Counted from the stretch's first letter, positions 9,955 through 19,394 are shown. The stretch is DNA of 64,000 nucleotides from Falcatimonas sp. MSJ-15 (GCF_018918265.1 NZ_JAHLQC010000006.1:1-64000), one strand, 5' to 3'. Program-made: numbers and translations. Notes: generated from the letters alone by a model not told the origin.

Positions 9955-10047
9955 AGTTTAACTTTTAAATACTCAGATGTATCTTCTGACAATCTTGCAA
10001 CAGCAAAAGATTTTTACGATAAAATTTCTTTTGGTGGAAAAAAATAA
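9955..10047 (+). pseudogene. Possible C-terminal gene fragment
   Basis: An open stretch of 30 codons ends at a TAA and reads like the tail of a soluble protein (KDFYDKISFGGKK at the end), but it has no start codon or ribosome site and a stop precedes it. I do not recognise the parent gene. It may equally be chance coding. The rest of 9938-10385 holds no gene. Confidence 0.25.
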
Positions 10048-10172
10048 TAGAACCATGATAGTTATAAGAAAAATTAATATGGCAAAGTTATACAAAGATA
10101 ATTAAGGTTAGTGTATAACTTTGCTGTATTGCATTTTGGCTAAAAAGTGTTGCAAATAGTCTTTTTTGGTGG

Positions 10173-10194
10173 TATATATATATATATATATATA
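10173..10194. repeat. (TA)11 dinucleotide run
   Basis: Eleven TA units in a row in a gene-free stretch; a likely slippage site with no visible function. Confidence 0.8.
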
Positions 10195-10385
10195 GTGACT
10201 ATCTCAACAATAAAGAGACGATGTATCAACTTTTATTGAGTAAAGTGTTTGTCTGGTACATTATATAGATTAAGATAGCACAATTTACTATCAGATACAC
10301 ATAAGATGAATCCCGTAATAGTAATTCATAGGGCGTAATAAAATAATAAAATTAATCACAATTTACAAGGGAGGATGATTATCTG

Positions 10386-10662
10386 ATGAATAAAGAAGAA
10401 AAACGAACGATTGGAAAAGTTATTAAGGATAAACGTATTGGACTTGGAATGACACAGGAGGAACTGTGTAAAAATATCTGTACTAAGAAACATCTTAGTA
10501 ATATAGAAAATGATAGATGTGATCCGAGTACATACATTGTAAAGAAGCTGTTTGAAAGAATGGGAGAAAGTGCAGTTCACAATATAATTGACTTATAATG
10601 ATGTCTTAAAGAAAAGGATGAATGAAGCGCAGGAATATAGAAGAGTGTTAAACAGAAAATAA
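10386..10662 (+). pseudogene. Degraded XRE/Rgg-like transcriptional regulator
   Basis: The first 70 codons (10386-10598) form a good helix-turn-helix: GMTQEELCKNIC, then KKHLSNIENDRCDPS, ending in KKLFERMGE. Family members of this Rgg/PlcR-like type usually continue for another 200 or more residues with TPR-like repeats. Here a stop follows, but the next frame continues with DVLKKRMNEAQEYRRVLNR and, after another one-base shift, INDIDNIKNFTTYR, all reading like natural helical protein. I therefore call a broken regulator with at least two frameshifts. A short 70-residue HTH protein may still be made: an SD (GGGAGG) precedes the start. Confidence 0.5.
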
Positions 10663-10750
10663 ATGATATTGATAATATTAAGAATTTTACCACATACAGA
10701 TTAATAATATGAAAAAACTTTAAAATACTATATTATAACACACTTTATAT

Positions 10751-10786
10751 GAAAAGTAAATAGAATTATAATTCCGTTTACTTTTC
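10751..10786. promoter_or_regulatory. 36-base imperfect palindrome
   Basis: GAAAAGTAAA (10751-10760) pairs with TTTACTTTTC (10777-10786), and the centre GAATTATAATTC is itself a perfect 12-base palindrome. No T-run follows, so it is a weak terminator candidate and could be an operator 45 bases before the lipoprotein gene. Confidence 0.45.
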
Positions 10787-10830
10787 GTGTAAAACATGCG
10801 ATTATATTTATATAAAGGAGGTTGTTTTAT

Positions 10831-11616
10831 ATGAAGAAAAAAGTCATACTTGCGATAGCAGTGGCATCACTTATGATGAGTGCGTGTTCTACAAGTCAGT
10901 CTGCAACTGTAGACAAAACAGAAGATAATAATAAACAGACTTCACTTACTCAGAAAACAGTTAATGAAGAGACATTAGCTGTAGACACAGATAGCTCAAT
11001 ACAAAGAGAGTTTGCTTATGAACTTACATCAATGGGTGACTATAATAAACTTGCGATGGATTTTAATGAGCTTGTTAATGACGCAGATATGATACTTAAG
11101 ATAAAAGTTGAATCGGTCACACCTTATATTAATGAGAATGGAATGATTCAAAGTGAGATAGTACCAGTCGTTGAAGAAGTGTATAAAGGCAAATATAATG
11201 GTGAGAAGCTATATGTTAATGGCGGCGAGATGCTATATGATGATTTTATTCAAAATGACATCATTAGGGAACAGCTTTTCGGACATGAAGATCCTGATGC
11301 TGACAAAGAGTCACTGTCTGGTAAATATGTAAAACAGACAGTAGATAACCAATATATATTCCATAAAGGTGATGAATATGTATTTTTTGCACAACAAAGA
11401 GAAGATGATAACAAGTTCTATTCGTTGTATGCATATCAGGGAACTTTTAAAGTTGACGGTGATTATGTTGACAATGAGGCTTTGAATGCTAGTGAACCAC
11501 TTGCTAGTGATATTGACACAAGATTTACAACAGATTCAGTTATAAGAACAATGAGTACTGCTTGTGCAGAAGTATCACTTGAAGAATTTGTTAATGCTAT
11601 TAATAGTGTTGAGTAA
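10831..11616 (+). CDS. Lipoprotein of unknown function
   Basis: A 261-residue exported protein. A signal peptide with basic start MKKK and a hydrophobic core ends in the lipobox MSAC, giving a lipidated Cys19. A Thr/Asn/Lys-rich linker follows, then a globular domain (about residues 70-215) with the pattern FNELVNDADMILKIKVESV, VYKGKY and GDEYVFFAQQ, as in extracytoplasmic domains that often carry a 'potentially secreted, growing-role-unknown' label. The start is the ATG at 10831 with AAAGGAGG nine bases upstream; the TTG at 10822 abuts the SD and is rejected. It stands alone between two terminator-like hairpins. Confidence 0.75.
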   Translation: MKKKVILAIAVASLMMSACSTSQSATVDKTEDNNKQTSLTQKTVNEETLAVDTDSSIQREFAYELTSMGDYNKLAMDFNELVNDADMILKIKVESVTPYINENGMIQSEIVPVVEEVYKGKYNGEKLYVNGGEMLYDDFIQNDIIREQLFGHEDPDADKESLSGKYVKQTVDNQYIFHKGDEYVFFAQQREDDNKFYSLYAYQGTFKVDGDYVDNEALNASEPLASDIDTRFTTDSVIRTMSTACAEVSLEEFVNAINSVE

Positions 11617-11774
11617 AAGAAAAGCCTGTTGCATTGAATAGGAGCATCTTTAATAATAGAAGATTTAATATAAAATTAGTATTAGGCATAAGCATTTTCC
11701 TTTGTTTATTGGATTGTGGTGATTTAATTATAACTTACGGGATTGTTTATGCCTATCTTTTTTCAAAAATGAAA

Positions 11775-11819
11775 GGTTCTAAACTCTACCCCAAAGTAAA
11801 ATTTAGAACCATTTTTTTT
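11775..11819 (+). terminator. Intrinsic terminator downstream of the lipoprotein gene
   Basis: GGTTCTAAA (11775-11783) pairs with TTTAGAACC (11802-11810), followed by A and eight Ts. The stretch 11617-11885 otherwise holds no supported gene. Confidence 0.75.
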
Positions 11820-11885
11820 GAACGTAGCCCACATACAGGTGGTGTTAAGAAACAAAAAATACATTTCATACAGGAGGATTTATAA

Positions 11886-12452
11886 ATGAAGTATGTTGAT
11901 ATACGTTTCAATGAAAAAGAGATTAGTTGTATTCGAGATATGATTGGTACTATATTAATTAAATACAAATGTGATCCTTTTGAGTATTCTACAGCAGTCT
12001 ATGGGATTGTTGGTATTTATACCGATAAGGCATCTTATACATTTACAAATTTAATTCAAACCATGGATTATTATGGTGCAAACGAAGACGTAGCTGTTTT
12101 TAGAGTAGATAAGTGTTCAGCTTTAGAAATTAAGTCATTTATTACTGGTAATACTATGATAGAAGTTCCGGTGAATAAGATTATCAAAGAAGTTGATATT
12201 ATCAACGAACATCAGAAGGTTTTTGAACATGGTAATCAAGCTTATGATATTTGGCTGACAAGAGGCATTGTTTTTAAATTTGAAGATAGCACAGAACTAT
12301 CTCTAGAGAAAAATATTTGGTTTTCTGAAATGATTACTGTTGATAAGGGCGAGCAGTTATTAAGTAGGTTTACACCAGTCGAAGAGTTTGCTGAAGATTG
12401 GGAGGGTGATTTTTGTGGAAAGTGTACTAGAGAAGTAGTAAAAATATTTTAA
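11886..12452 (+). CDS. Orphan hypothetical protein, 188 residues
   Basis: A soluble protein without signal peptide or membrane helix, well started (ATG at 11886 with GGAGG at 11873-11877). It has mixed alpha/beta character with paired cysteines near the C-terminus (FCGKC). I do not recognise a family. It lies between two terminators, so it is a single-gene unit. The surrounding 9.9-13 kb holds gene fragments, which suggests an insertion hotspot; an immunity or defence role would be guesswork. Confidence 0.6.
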   Translation: MKYVDIRFNEKEISCIRDMIGTILIKYKCDPFEYSTAVYGIVGIYTDKASYTFTNLIQTMDYYGANEDVAVFRVDKCSALEIKSFITGNTMIEVPVNKIIKEVDIINEHQKVFEHGNQAYDIWLTRGIVFKFEDSTELSLEKNIWFSEMITVDKGEQLLSRFTPVEEFAEDWEGDFCGKCTREVVKIF

Positions 12453-12486
12453 AGTTATAGAACTATTAGGGCTTTCAATTATAATA

Positions 12487-12526
12487 TTCCAAGAAACATT
12501 TTAAAGTTTCTTGGAATATTTTTTAT
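12487..12526 (+). terminator. Intrinsic terminator
   Basis: TTCCAAGAAAC pairs with GTTTCTTGGAA around an ATTTTAAA loop, followed by a T-run. It serves the hypothetical gene on the plus strand; its T-run abuts the stop of the minus-strand fragment. Confidence 0.85.
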
Positions 12527-12870
12527 CAAAAAAGATAAGCGTCATTATAAGTAGCTTTAGAGAGTTCAGATGATTTAATAACTTTGCCGGAACTAAAGAA
12601 TATATAATTATCATCAGCAAAGAGAATATCTTCATCTTCAGGAATATCTATATATTGTAAAAGAATAGGATAACCACCGGTAATTCTTCCAACATATATT
12701 TTTTTGGAATCATCAACATGAATTACAGCTAATATATAATCAGAGATTGCCATAACATAACTGTCATCACCAGTATTACGCTCGACAAAATTTAACAAAA
12801 AAAGCGTAGAATTTTGTTGGTTTTTAACATAAAAGGAATATCGGTTTAAAGTGATGAAATCTGCTATCAC
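12526..12870 (-). pseudogene. Truncated inverted copy of the anchored protein encoded next
   Basis: A 114-codon minus-strand frame whose last about 75 residues closely match the C-terminus of the plus-strand protein at 12974-14101: both contain LQYIDIPEDED or VQYIDIPEDED, then FADD.YIFFSSG and TYND. The N-terminal anchor and most of the domain are missing and the only start is a GTG without an SD. I read it as the 3' remnant of a second gene copy lying in opposite orientation. It might still be translated, but no promoter is visible. Confidence 0.7.
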
Positions 12871-12973
12871 ATATCTCTTGATTTGTCAATAGAAAGATTT
12901 TTCTAAATACATTTGTACCGATATATAGTATAATATATTATTAAATAATAAATATTTTAATGGGGGAATGAGT

Positions 12974-14101
12974 ATGAAGAAGAAAAAGATATCTAAGACA
13001 ATAATTATCAATACAATTCTTATAGTAGCTATAGCTGCTGTTATAATTCCACGTATTCCTAAGCCTGCTCAGGGGTCAACATCTGATTTTGAGATTATAG
13101 ACAGACAGCCTACTGTGATGGAGAGTGATGATTATATAAGTCAGCCATATTGGACAAGAGATGGTGCTAATATATGTAAAGCTAGTGATGGTGGATATTA
13201 TATTAAAGAGAATAATGTTTTGTATCATTATAATAGTGAACTGACTGATAAGACAGAGATTATGACTGATGCAGAAGGTGTTCTTGGAGAATATATATAT
13301 GGTTATGAAGATAATATATATGCTTTTCAAAAGTCTGACAGAAAAGTAGATGTAGTATCGCTTAGTAAAGATGGAATCAGAGTATTATTTGAAGCAGGAT
13401 ATTATGAAGCTGAGTATTTTGATAAGTGGAAGTTAGTAAGGCAGGGCGATTATATCTATGTATGCAATAGCAGACCAGAGCAAAAGCTTAGCATATACAG
13501 ATACAAGACAGATGGTTCGGGTAAAGAATGTATAGCCAAATTTGAATCTGATGGTGGATATTTTGCTGATATGAAAGGATATGGCGCAGATGTATTCTAT
13601 TCTGTAGTTGGAGATGCAACCGAAGATACAAGAGGAATGAAGATAGCTAATGTATATCGTTATGATTGTGATACAGGAACGACTATGAGAGTGATAGCTT
13701 ATCCATTTGGATATTTTACTATTCATCAGAAGAGAAATATGTTATTTGGATATTATGTAATTAATGATGAGATAGCAAGTCTTGATATGAAAGCTGTTAC
13801 TAATAATGCTGATGAATCAGATATATCACCTATAGGGTTAGAATATGATTGTGGTGTGGAGTCTTATGTATTCAGTAATGCTAATAATCTATGTGCTGTA
13901 ATATACAAGGATAATGCTAAGCAGATATATGTAACTCATGAATGTGCAAGTGAACCTGATCTAGTTCAGTATATAGATATTCCTGAAGATGAAGATGTTG
14001 TATTTGCAGATGATACATATATATTCTTTTCATCAGGAAGAGTGTTAAGAGCTGAGGATCTTGCAAAAGGAACATATAATGATTCTTTTATGATAAGATA
14101 A
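12974..14101 (+). CDS. Membrane-anchored extracytoplasmic protein, propeller-like
   Basis: A protein of 375 residues. Lysine-rich start (MKKKKISK), a hydrophobic anchor at about residues 9-27, then an outside domain with recurring Tyr-rich strands such as DNIYAFQKSD, DYIYVCNS and LSIYRYKTDGSG. These resemble the beta-propeller-like repeats of Firmicute DUF5050-type surface proteins; that assignment is tentative. Start: the G5 tract at 12962-12966 is too close to the ATG at 12968 and suits the ATG at 12974. A second, broken copy lies just upstream on the other strand. A strong two-way terminator follows. Confidence 0.75.
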   Translation: MKKKKISKTIIINTILIVAIAAVIIPRIPKPAQGSTSDFEIIDRQPTVMESDDYISQPYWTRDGANICKASDGGYYIKENNVLYHYNSELTDKTEIMTDAEGVLGEYIYGYEDNIYAFQKSDRKVDVVSLSKDGIRVLFEAGYYEAEYFDKWKLVRQGDYIYVCNSRPEQKLSIYRYKTDGSGKECIAKFESDGGYFADMKGYGADVFYSVVGDATEDTRGMKIANVYRYDCDTGTTMRVIAYPFGYFTIHQKRNMLFGYYVINDEIASLDMKAVTNNADESDISPIGLEYDCGVESYVFSNANNLCAVIYKDNAKQIYVTHECASEPDLVQYIDIPEDEDVVFADDTYIFFSSGRVLRAEDLAKGTYNDSFMIR

Positions 14102-14134
14102 TGTTTACAAGAGTTTATAAGATGATTTTTTAAG

Positions 14135-14164
14135 AAAAAAGGCTATGGGTTCATAGCCTTTTTT
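14135..14164. terminator. Bidirectional terminator between convergent genes
   Basis: AAAAAAGGCTATG (14135-14147) and CATAGCCTTTTTT (14152-14164) pair perfectly, with T-runs in both directions. It ends the anchored-protein gene and the minus-strand two-component operon. Confidence 0.9.
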
Positions 14165-14205
14165 GAATGACTGATTTATAATGCAATCAGTCATATTAAT
14201 TGTAA

Positions 14206-15540
14206 TTAATAATATTCACTATCGGAAGTTAGAACATCCTTATCATATCCGGTAAGCATCATTGCAGTTGCAACAACTGTATTATCACGTTTTACAATGT
14301 CAAAGCTTCCATTATATTTGTGAACAGTATGTCTTACACTATTTAAGCCGATTCCATGAAATTTACTGTCTTTTTTACTGGTAGCAAGATTTGGTGGAAG
14401 TTTTTCACTGTATTTATTAATAATCTTAATTATGAAGAAACTTTTTTCCTGCTTGATTGTTATATCAATATAAGGTTCGTTCTCTTTCATACTTGCTTCG
14501 ATAGCATTATCAATAAGATTGCCAAGTATGTTAGTCATATCTATATCAGATACGAAGCAGTCAGATGGTATTGAAGCATTGATGATGAAGTTGATATGGT
14601 TATCGATTGCATAACTTTGTTTGGTATATAATACAGCATCAACACTGGAATTGCCTGTTTTTATATAGAATGTCTGATTGCTTATGATATCATTTTTATC
14701 AGTAAGATATGCCTTAATCTTGTCTATGTCTCCTTTATTAGCAAAGCTTGTAAGTGTAATGATATCGTTCTTATAATCATGCACGCTGCGTCTCCATAGT
14801 CTGAAAGTCTTCTCTGTCTCATCAAGCGATTTTTGAAGCATACTGTTTTTTAGTTCTATAAGCTGCATCTGTTGTTCTAGTTCGTGTGCTTCTGTTGTTG
14901 TTATTACAAAATAGAACATAGCGAGTTCTATTATAACAGATGCAAGGAAGAATGCCATCATCAGAAGTTCAGTTCGCTTGCTCATTGTATGCATATTAAG
15001 CTCTAGCATTATAAATATCATTCCGAGTAAGAACATTGAATATACACATGTCATAAGGACATATTTGCTTATAAAACGGAATGTCCTTTTGAATATTTTG
15101 CTGAATGTTGTTATTGTTAACAGAAGAAGTGTCTTTGACAAGAGTATACATATAAGTCTTTCACTTCCCTGTGTATTTAACAGATATGGAACGTTGCTGT
15201 TAAGTGCAAGTGCTGCAAAATATGCTGTTGAAAAGTCGATTGCTGACAATATTATTGTATATATAAATACGAGAAGAATATGAGTCCATTTGAAGGGCTT
15301 GTATAATCTTATCTGTATTATTAAGAATAATATTATTGCCAGGTAAGAGTTAATGAATGAGAACATCTTAAAGTGATTAAGTATCATTATTATCAGAGAT
15401 CCTGTAAAAGAATATAATAGTATTGGATATTTTTTCTCCATAAGATGTTCACGATTTAAAAAAGTTCCACAGAATATACATGACATTGTTATCTCTATGA
15501 GACTTGCCATATATTCCACGATCCAGTAAAAAGTATTCAT
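14206..15540 (-). CDS. AgrC-like sensor kinase (GHKL family)
   Basis: A 444-residue kinase with six or seven membrane helices in the first about 215 residues, a helical dimerisation region with RRSVHDYKNDI (the His of this family's H-box equivalent), and a GHKL ATPase ending: NILGNLIDNAIEAS (N-box) and GIGLNSVRHTVHKYNG (G-box). This is the layout of peptide-sensing AgrC-type kinases. Its start overlaps the upstream regulator's stop by 4 bases, so the two form an operon. No agrB/agrD-like genes are seen nearby, so the signal is unknown. Confidence 0.88.
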   Translation of the reverse strand: MNTFYWIVEYMASLIEITMSCIFCGTFLNREHLMEKKYPILLYSFTGSLIIMILNHFKMFSFINSYLAIILFLIIQIRLYKPFKWTHILLVFIYTIILSAIDFSTAYFAALALNSNVPYLLNTQGSERLICILLSKTLLLLTITTFSKIFKRTFRFISKYVLMTCVYSMFLLGMIFIMLELNMHTMSKRTELLMMAFFLASVIIELAMFYFVITTTEAHELEQQMQLIELKNSMLQKSLDETEKTFRLWRRSVHDYKNDIITLTSFANKGDIDKIKAYLTDKNDIISNQTFYIKTGNSSVDAVLYTKQSYAIDNHINFIINASIPSDCFVSDIDMTNILGNLIDNAIEASMKENEPYIDITIKQEKSFFIIKIINKYSEKLPPNLATSKKDSKFHGIGLNSVRHTVHKYNGSFDIVKRDNTVVATAMMLTGYDKDVLTSDSEYY

Positions 15541-16301
15541 ACATCTTCCCTCCAGTATTCAAGCAAAGCATCTTTTAGGCTTGTAACTTTGGCACGACTT
15601 ATTATAAGCCTTGTACCGTTATCAAGCATAATTGAGTGTTCAGATTCAATTATAGCGATATATTTTATGTTCACAATACATCCTGGATGAAGCTGGAAGA
15701 AGTATTTGTTGTTTAATTGTGATATAACTTCTTTCATTGATGCTCTTGTAACTATATCACCTAGTTTTTTAGTATGTATAATCAGCTTTCTGTCTATAAG
15801 TTCGATATACATAATCTCTTTTTTTCGCACTTTGAACTGTTCTGAGGCACTTGCTTTGACTATTATGCAGCTATTACGAGGCGAATTGCTTATCTTAAGC
15901 GAGGCAGCCTGAATTGCTGCAAATAGTTCGGGCTGCAGCTTTTCTTTTTTGATATATCTAAATGGAAGATATTCAATTGATTGTCTGACATATTGATCAT
16001 ATGAACTTACGAATATGATTATTATGTCATTATCTGTCTCTCTGATCTTTGAAGCAAGTTCAAGTCCTGACATCTGTGGCATATCGACATCAAGCAGCAG
16101 AAGTTCTGTTAGATTGTCAGGCTGTGCAAGATCATCCATGAGTTTAAGCGGATTGTCGTATAACTTTATATCAGGAGCAACATTAAGTGTATTACATACA
16201 TCTTTTACATTGTGATGCATAATTGTTAAAAAATCAATATTGTCATCGCATATAGCAATGTTTAGTACGAGCGTTTCCCGCCCGGTTGTGTTATTTAGCA
16301 T
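15537..16301 (-). CDS. LytTR-family response regulator
   Basis: A 254-residue regulator. The receiver domain has the acidic pair in ICDDN, the phospho-acceptor Asp71 in LLLLDVDMPQ and a Lys in RYIKKEK. The C-terminal LytTR DNA-binding domain (about 155-250) shows KKEIMYIELIDRKLIIHT and HPGCIVNIKYI. The start is the ATG at 16301, with AGAGGG six bases upstream. It should be phosphorylated by the AgrC-like kinase encoded downstream. It is divergent from a MATE exporter, a possible target. Confidence 0.9.
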   Translation of the reverse strand: MLNNTTGRETLVLNIAICDDNIDFLTIMHHNVKDVCNTLNVAPDIKLYDNPLKLMDDLAQPDNLTELLLLDVDMPQMSGLELASKIRETDNDIIIIFVSSYDQYVRQSIEYLPFRYIKKEKLQPELFAAIQAASLKISNSPRNSCIIVKASASEQFKVRKKEIMYIELIDRKLIIHTKKLGDIVTRASMKEVISQLNNKYFFQLHPGCIVNIKYIAIIESEHSIMLDNGTRLIISRAKVTSLKDALLEYWREDV

Positions 16302-16450
16302 AAAAAACCCTCTTTCGAGCTGTTATAGTGTTTGTAATCAGCTTATTTATCTTTGGTATGTCAACAGCCCACATTATAGCATATTAATAGCAAAATCAAA
16401 ACAACATTATGTAACTCTATAAAATTTTATAGAAATAGACGATTTTGATA

Positions 16451-16478
16451 TTGAAAAGAGAAAACTTTTTGATATAAT
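16451..16478 (+). promoter_or_regulatory. Candidate promoter of the MATE gene
   Basis: TTGAAA (16451-16456) and TATAAT (16473-16478) are spaced by 16 bases, 55 bases before the start codon. Confidence 0.55.
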
Positions 16479-16532
16479 TATAAAGCCTAAAATAGGTAGG
16501 ACCATTTTAAATATAAATGATGAAAGGATGTA

Positions 16533-17906
16533 ATGCCAGTGATAAAGGATATATTAAAGAAGATGGAAGGATCAAAGGATCTTACAAGTGGAATACCGAT
16601 GAAACTTATATTGTCATTTGGGCTTCCATTATTGTTTGGCTTTTTATTTCAGCAGTTTTATAATATGGTTGATACGATAATTGTTGGACAGTTCCTAGGT
16701 GTTAATGCACTTGCGGCGGTAGGATCAACAGGTTCTATTAACTTTATGATACTTGGTTTTTGTATGGGAATATGTAATGGTTTTGCGATACCTGTAGCAC
16801 AGACTTATGGTGCTAAAGATAATGTTAATCTTAGAAAATATATAGGTAACAGTGCTACACTTGCATTTATATTCTCTATAATAATAACAGTTGTTATAGG
16901 TATTCTTACGAGAGATATACTTATATGGATGAAGACACCAAAGAGTACTCTTGATGATGCGTTTATATATATTTTTATTGTATTTATGGGGATTCCTGCG
17001 ACTATACTTTATAATACTGTGTCGGCTATATTAAGATCGCTTGGTGACAGTATTACACCGCTTGTATTCCTTATATTCTCATCGCTTATCAACATAGTAC
17101 TTGATATTTTACTTGTAAGACCTATGGGCGTTGCCGGAGCAGCTGTTGCAACAGTAAGTGCACAGGCTGTATCAGGAATTATAAGTCTTATATATATGAT
17201 TAAAAAATATAATTATCTTGGAATAACTAAGAAGGATCTAAAACTTAGCCGTATTCATGCGATAAGATTATGTTCAATGGGAATTCCTATGGGATTACAG
17301 TATTCAATTACTGCAATCGGAAGTGTTATATTGCAGTCTGCGGTTAATATTCTTGGGGAGACTTATATGGCAGCAGTAACAGCAGGAAGTAAAGTAAGTA
17401 TGTTTATGTGTTGTCCATTTGATGCTATGGGTTCGACTATGGCGACTTACGGTGGTCAGAATGTTGGTGCAGGTAAGCTTGACAGAGTTGACAGAGGCAT
17501 TAAAGATTGTATAAAACTTGGTCTTATATATTCAGTCATAGCACTTGTTGCAATATTATTATTTGGTAAACAGTTTGCACTTCTTTTTGTAAAAAAAGAT
17601 AACATGCAGCTTATAGATTATATATACAAATTCAATGTCGCAAATGCAGCATTTTATTTTCCGCTTGCACTTGTTAATATTGTAAGATTTATGATACAGG
17701 GACTTGGTTTTTCAGCATTTGCAGTAATTGCAGGAATATGTGAGATGTTTGCAAGAAGTATTGCGGGATTTGTACTTGTACCTGTATTTGGCTATAATGC
17801 AGTAGTATTTGCTAATCCTCTCGCATGGATATTCGCAGATATATTCCTTATACCGGCATATTTGTATGTTATGAAGCGTCTTAGACAAAAAATAAGAAAT
17901 TATTAA
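16533..17906 (+). CDS. MATE-family efflux transporter
   Basis: A 457-residue membrane protein with about 12 helices in two homologous halves, the MATE hallmark. The first half carries FQQFYNMVDTIIVGQFLG and AAVGSTGS; the second carries VGAGKLDR and an equivalent helix pattern. It should export cationic compounds using an Na+ or H+ gradient. The start is the ATG at 16533 after GAAAGG. It is divergent from the LytTR two-component operon. The substrate cannot be told from the sequence. Confidence 0.9.
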   Translation: MPVIKDILKKMEGSKDLTSGIPMKLILSFGLPLLFGFLFQQFYNMVDTIIVGQFLGVNALAAVGSTGSINFMILGFCMGICNGFAIPVAQTYGAKDNVNLRKYIGNSATLAFIFSIIITVVIGILTRDILIWMKTPKSTLDDAFIYIFIVFMGIPATILYNTVSAILRSLGDSITPLVFLIFSSLINIVLDILLVRPMGVAGAAVATVSAQAVSGIISLIYMIKKYNYLGITKKDLKLSRIHAIRLCSMGIPMGLQYSITAIGSVILQSAVNILGETYMAAVTAGSKVSMFMCCPFDAMGSTMATYGGQNVGAGKLDRVDRGIKDCIKLGLIYSVIALVAILLFGKQFALLFVKKDNMQLIDYIYKFNVANAAFYFPLALVNIVRFMIQGLGFSAFAVIAGICEMFARSIAGFVLVPVFGYNAVVFANPLAWIFADIFLIPAYLYVMKRLRQKIRNY

Positions 17907-18004
17907 GAAAAACATTGTGCGTTACTATTGCAATATTAAGATTGTGCGTATATTATGTATTCTAGTACTTTATTTTGTTAATAACTAATCTAAGTATATA
18001 TTGG

Positions 18005-18055
18005 TTATTTGAATATAGTAATTATTTGAATATAGCAGATATTTGAATAATGATA
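18005..18055. repeat. Three 17-bp tandem repeats upstream of folC
   Basis: Units starting TTATTTGAATATAGTAA are repeated three times with growing divergence (18005-18021, 18022-18038, 18039-18055), ending 22 bases before folC. No function is visible. Confidence 0.8.
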
Positions 18056-18077
18056 GATTATTAAAAGGAATGATGAT

Positions 18078-19394
18078 ATGTATTCGTACAACGATGCAGT
18101 AGATTATATAGAAGAGATACCAAAGTTCTCGAAGAAGACAACGCATGATAATATACGAAGAATTCTTGACAGAATTGGTGTTAATGAAGATACATTTAAG
18201 ATAATACATGTAGCAGGAACTAATGGAAAAGGTTCTGTATGTGCATATATAACAGGAATTTTAAGAGAATGTGGTTATAATGTCGGAACATTTATATCAC
18301 CTCATCTTGTTACTACAAGAGAGCGCTTTCTTATTAATAAGAATGTGATAAGTGAAGATGAGTTCATAGAAGCATTTGAAGAGACTAAGCGAATTATTGA
18401 TGAACTTGATAATGAAGAGAGTATGGTTCATCCTTCATATTTTGAATATCTTTTTCTTATGGGAATGTATATATTTAAAAAGAAAAAGGTTGAATATGCG
18501 GTGCTTGAAGTGGGACTTGGCGGAAGACTTGATGCAACTAATGTGTTTGAGAGAGTTCTTGTGTCAGTTATTACTTCAATAAGTATGGATCATATGGAGA
18601 TACTTGGAGATACTATTGAGAAGATTGCAAGTGAAAAAGCAGGTATTATTAAGCCATCTGTACCGGTTGTATATCTTGCTGATGATGTAAGAGTTGCTAA
18701 AGTTATAGAGAAGAAGGCTAAAGAGAATAATGCTAAAACATTTGCAGTTTTATCAAAAAATGCAAAAATTCTTAAAAAATCAATTGAAAATATTGATTTT
18801 TATTTTGAAAATATGTATTATAAAGAAGGTACGTTTTCTGTACCTTCAATAGCCCTTTACCAGATAGCAAACAGTATGATGGCTATAACTGTTGCAGGGG
18901 TAATAGGTGAAGTAACAGGCTGTAATATATCTTGTGAACAGGTTAGGAATGGTATTATGAATACCAGATGGGAAGGAAGAATGGAGAGAGTTCTTCCGGA
19001 TGTGATTCTTGATGGTGCTCACAATGAAGATGGAATAGCAGCATTTATTAAGACTTGTCAGAGCCTTGTTAAGACTCAGAGTCTTTCATTGTTATTTTCA
19101 GCAGTTAAAGATAAAGATTATTCTCAGATGATAAAGGAGATATGCGAAGGAGTGCATTTTAACCATATAGTAGTTACTAATATATATGGTAAACGCAATC
19201 TTGATGCACAGATAATAGCAGATACTTTTATGAAGTATTCTAAGGATAGCTGTGTTGTGACAGTTGATGATCCTTATGAAGCTTTTGACACTGCACTTAA
19301 GATAAAAGACAGTAATGATATCCTTATGTGTGCAGGATCTTTATATCTGGTTGGAATGATAAAAGAACATTTAAGTGATTTAAATAATAGATAG
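18078..19394 (+). CDS. folC: Folylpolyglutamate synthase / dihydrofolate synthase
   Basis: A 438-residue Mur-ligase-like enzyme that adds glutamate to folates (and often to dihydropteroate). The P-loop AGTNGKGSV is at about residues 47-55. EVGLGGRLDATNVF and ITSISMDHMEILGDT follow, then the C-terminal domain with LDGAHNEDG. Length matches the family. The start is the ATG at 18078 with AAGGA. A 50-residue protein and a TPR protein follow with short gaps and may be co-transcribed. Confidence 0.95.
   Translation: MYSYNDAVDYIEEIPKFSKKTTHDNIRRILDRIGVNEDTFKIIHVAGTNGKGSVCAYITGILRECGYNVGTFISPHLVTTRERFLINKNVISEDEFIEAFEETKRIIDELDNEESMVHPSYFEYLFLMGMYIFKKKKVEYAVLEVGLGGRLDATNVFERVLVSVITSISMDHMEILGDTIEKIASEKAGIIKPSVPVVYLADDVRVAKVIEKKAKENNAKTFAVLSKNAKILKKSIENIDFYFENMYYKEGTFSVPSIALYQIANSMMAITVAGVIGEVTGCNISCEQVRNGIMNTRWEGRMERVLPDVILDGAHNEDGIAAFIKTCQSLVKTQSLSLLFSAVKDKDYSQMIKEICEGVHFNHIVVTNIYGKRNLDAQIIADTFMKYSKDSCVVTVDDPYEAFDTALKIKDSNDILMCAGSLYLVGMIKEHLSDLNNR

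Noticed and set aside
11634..11885. An 83-codon plus-strand frame
   Set aside because: It starts with TTG without an SD and runs straight through the strong intrinsic terminator at 11775-11819.
14101..14133. Ten-codon frame after the anchored-protein gene, considered as a signal peptide for the AgrC-like kinase
   Set aside because: It is on the other strand from the kinase, has no SD, and lacks Agr-type peptide features.
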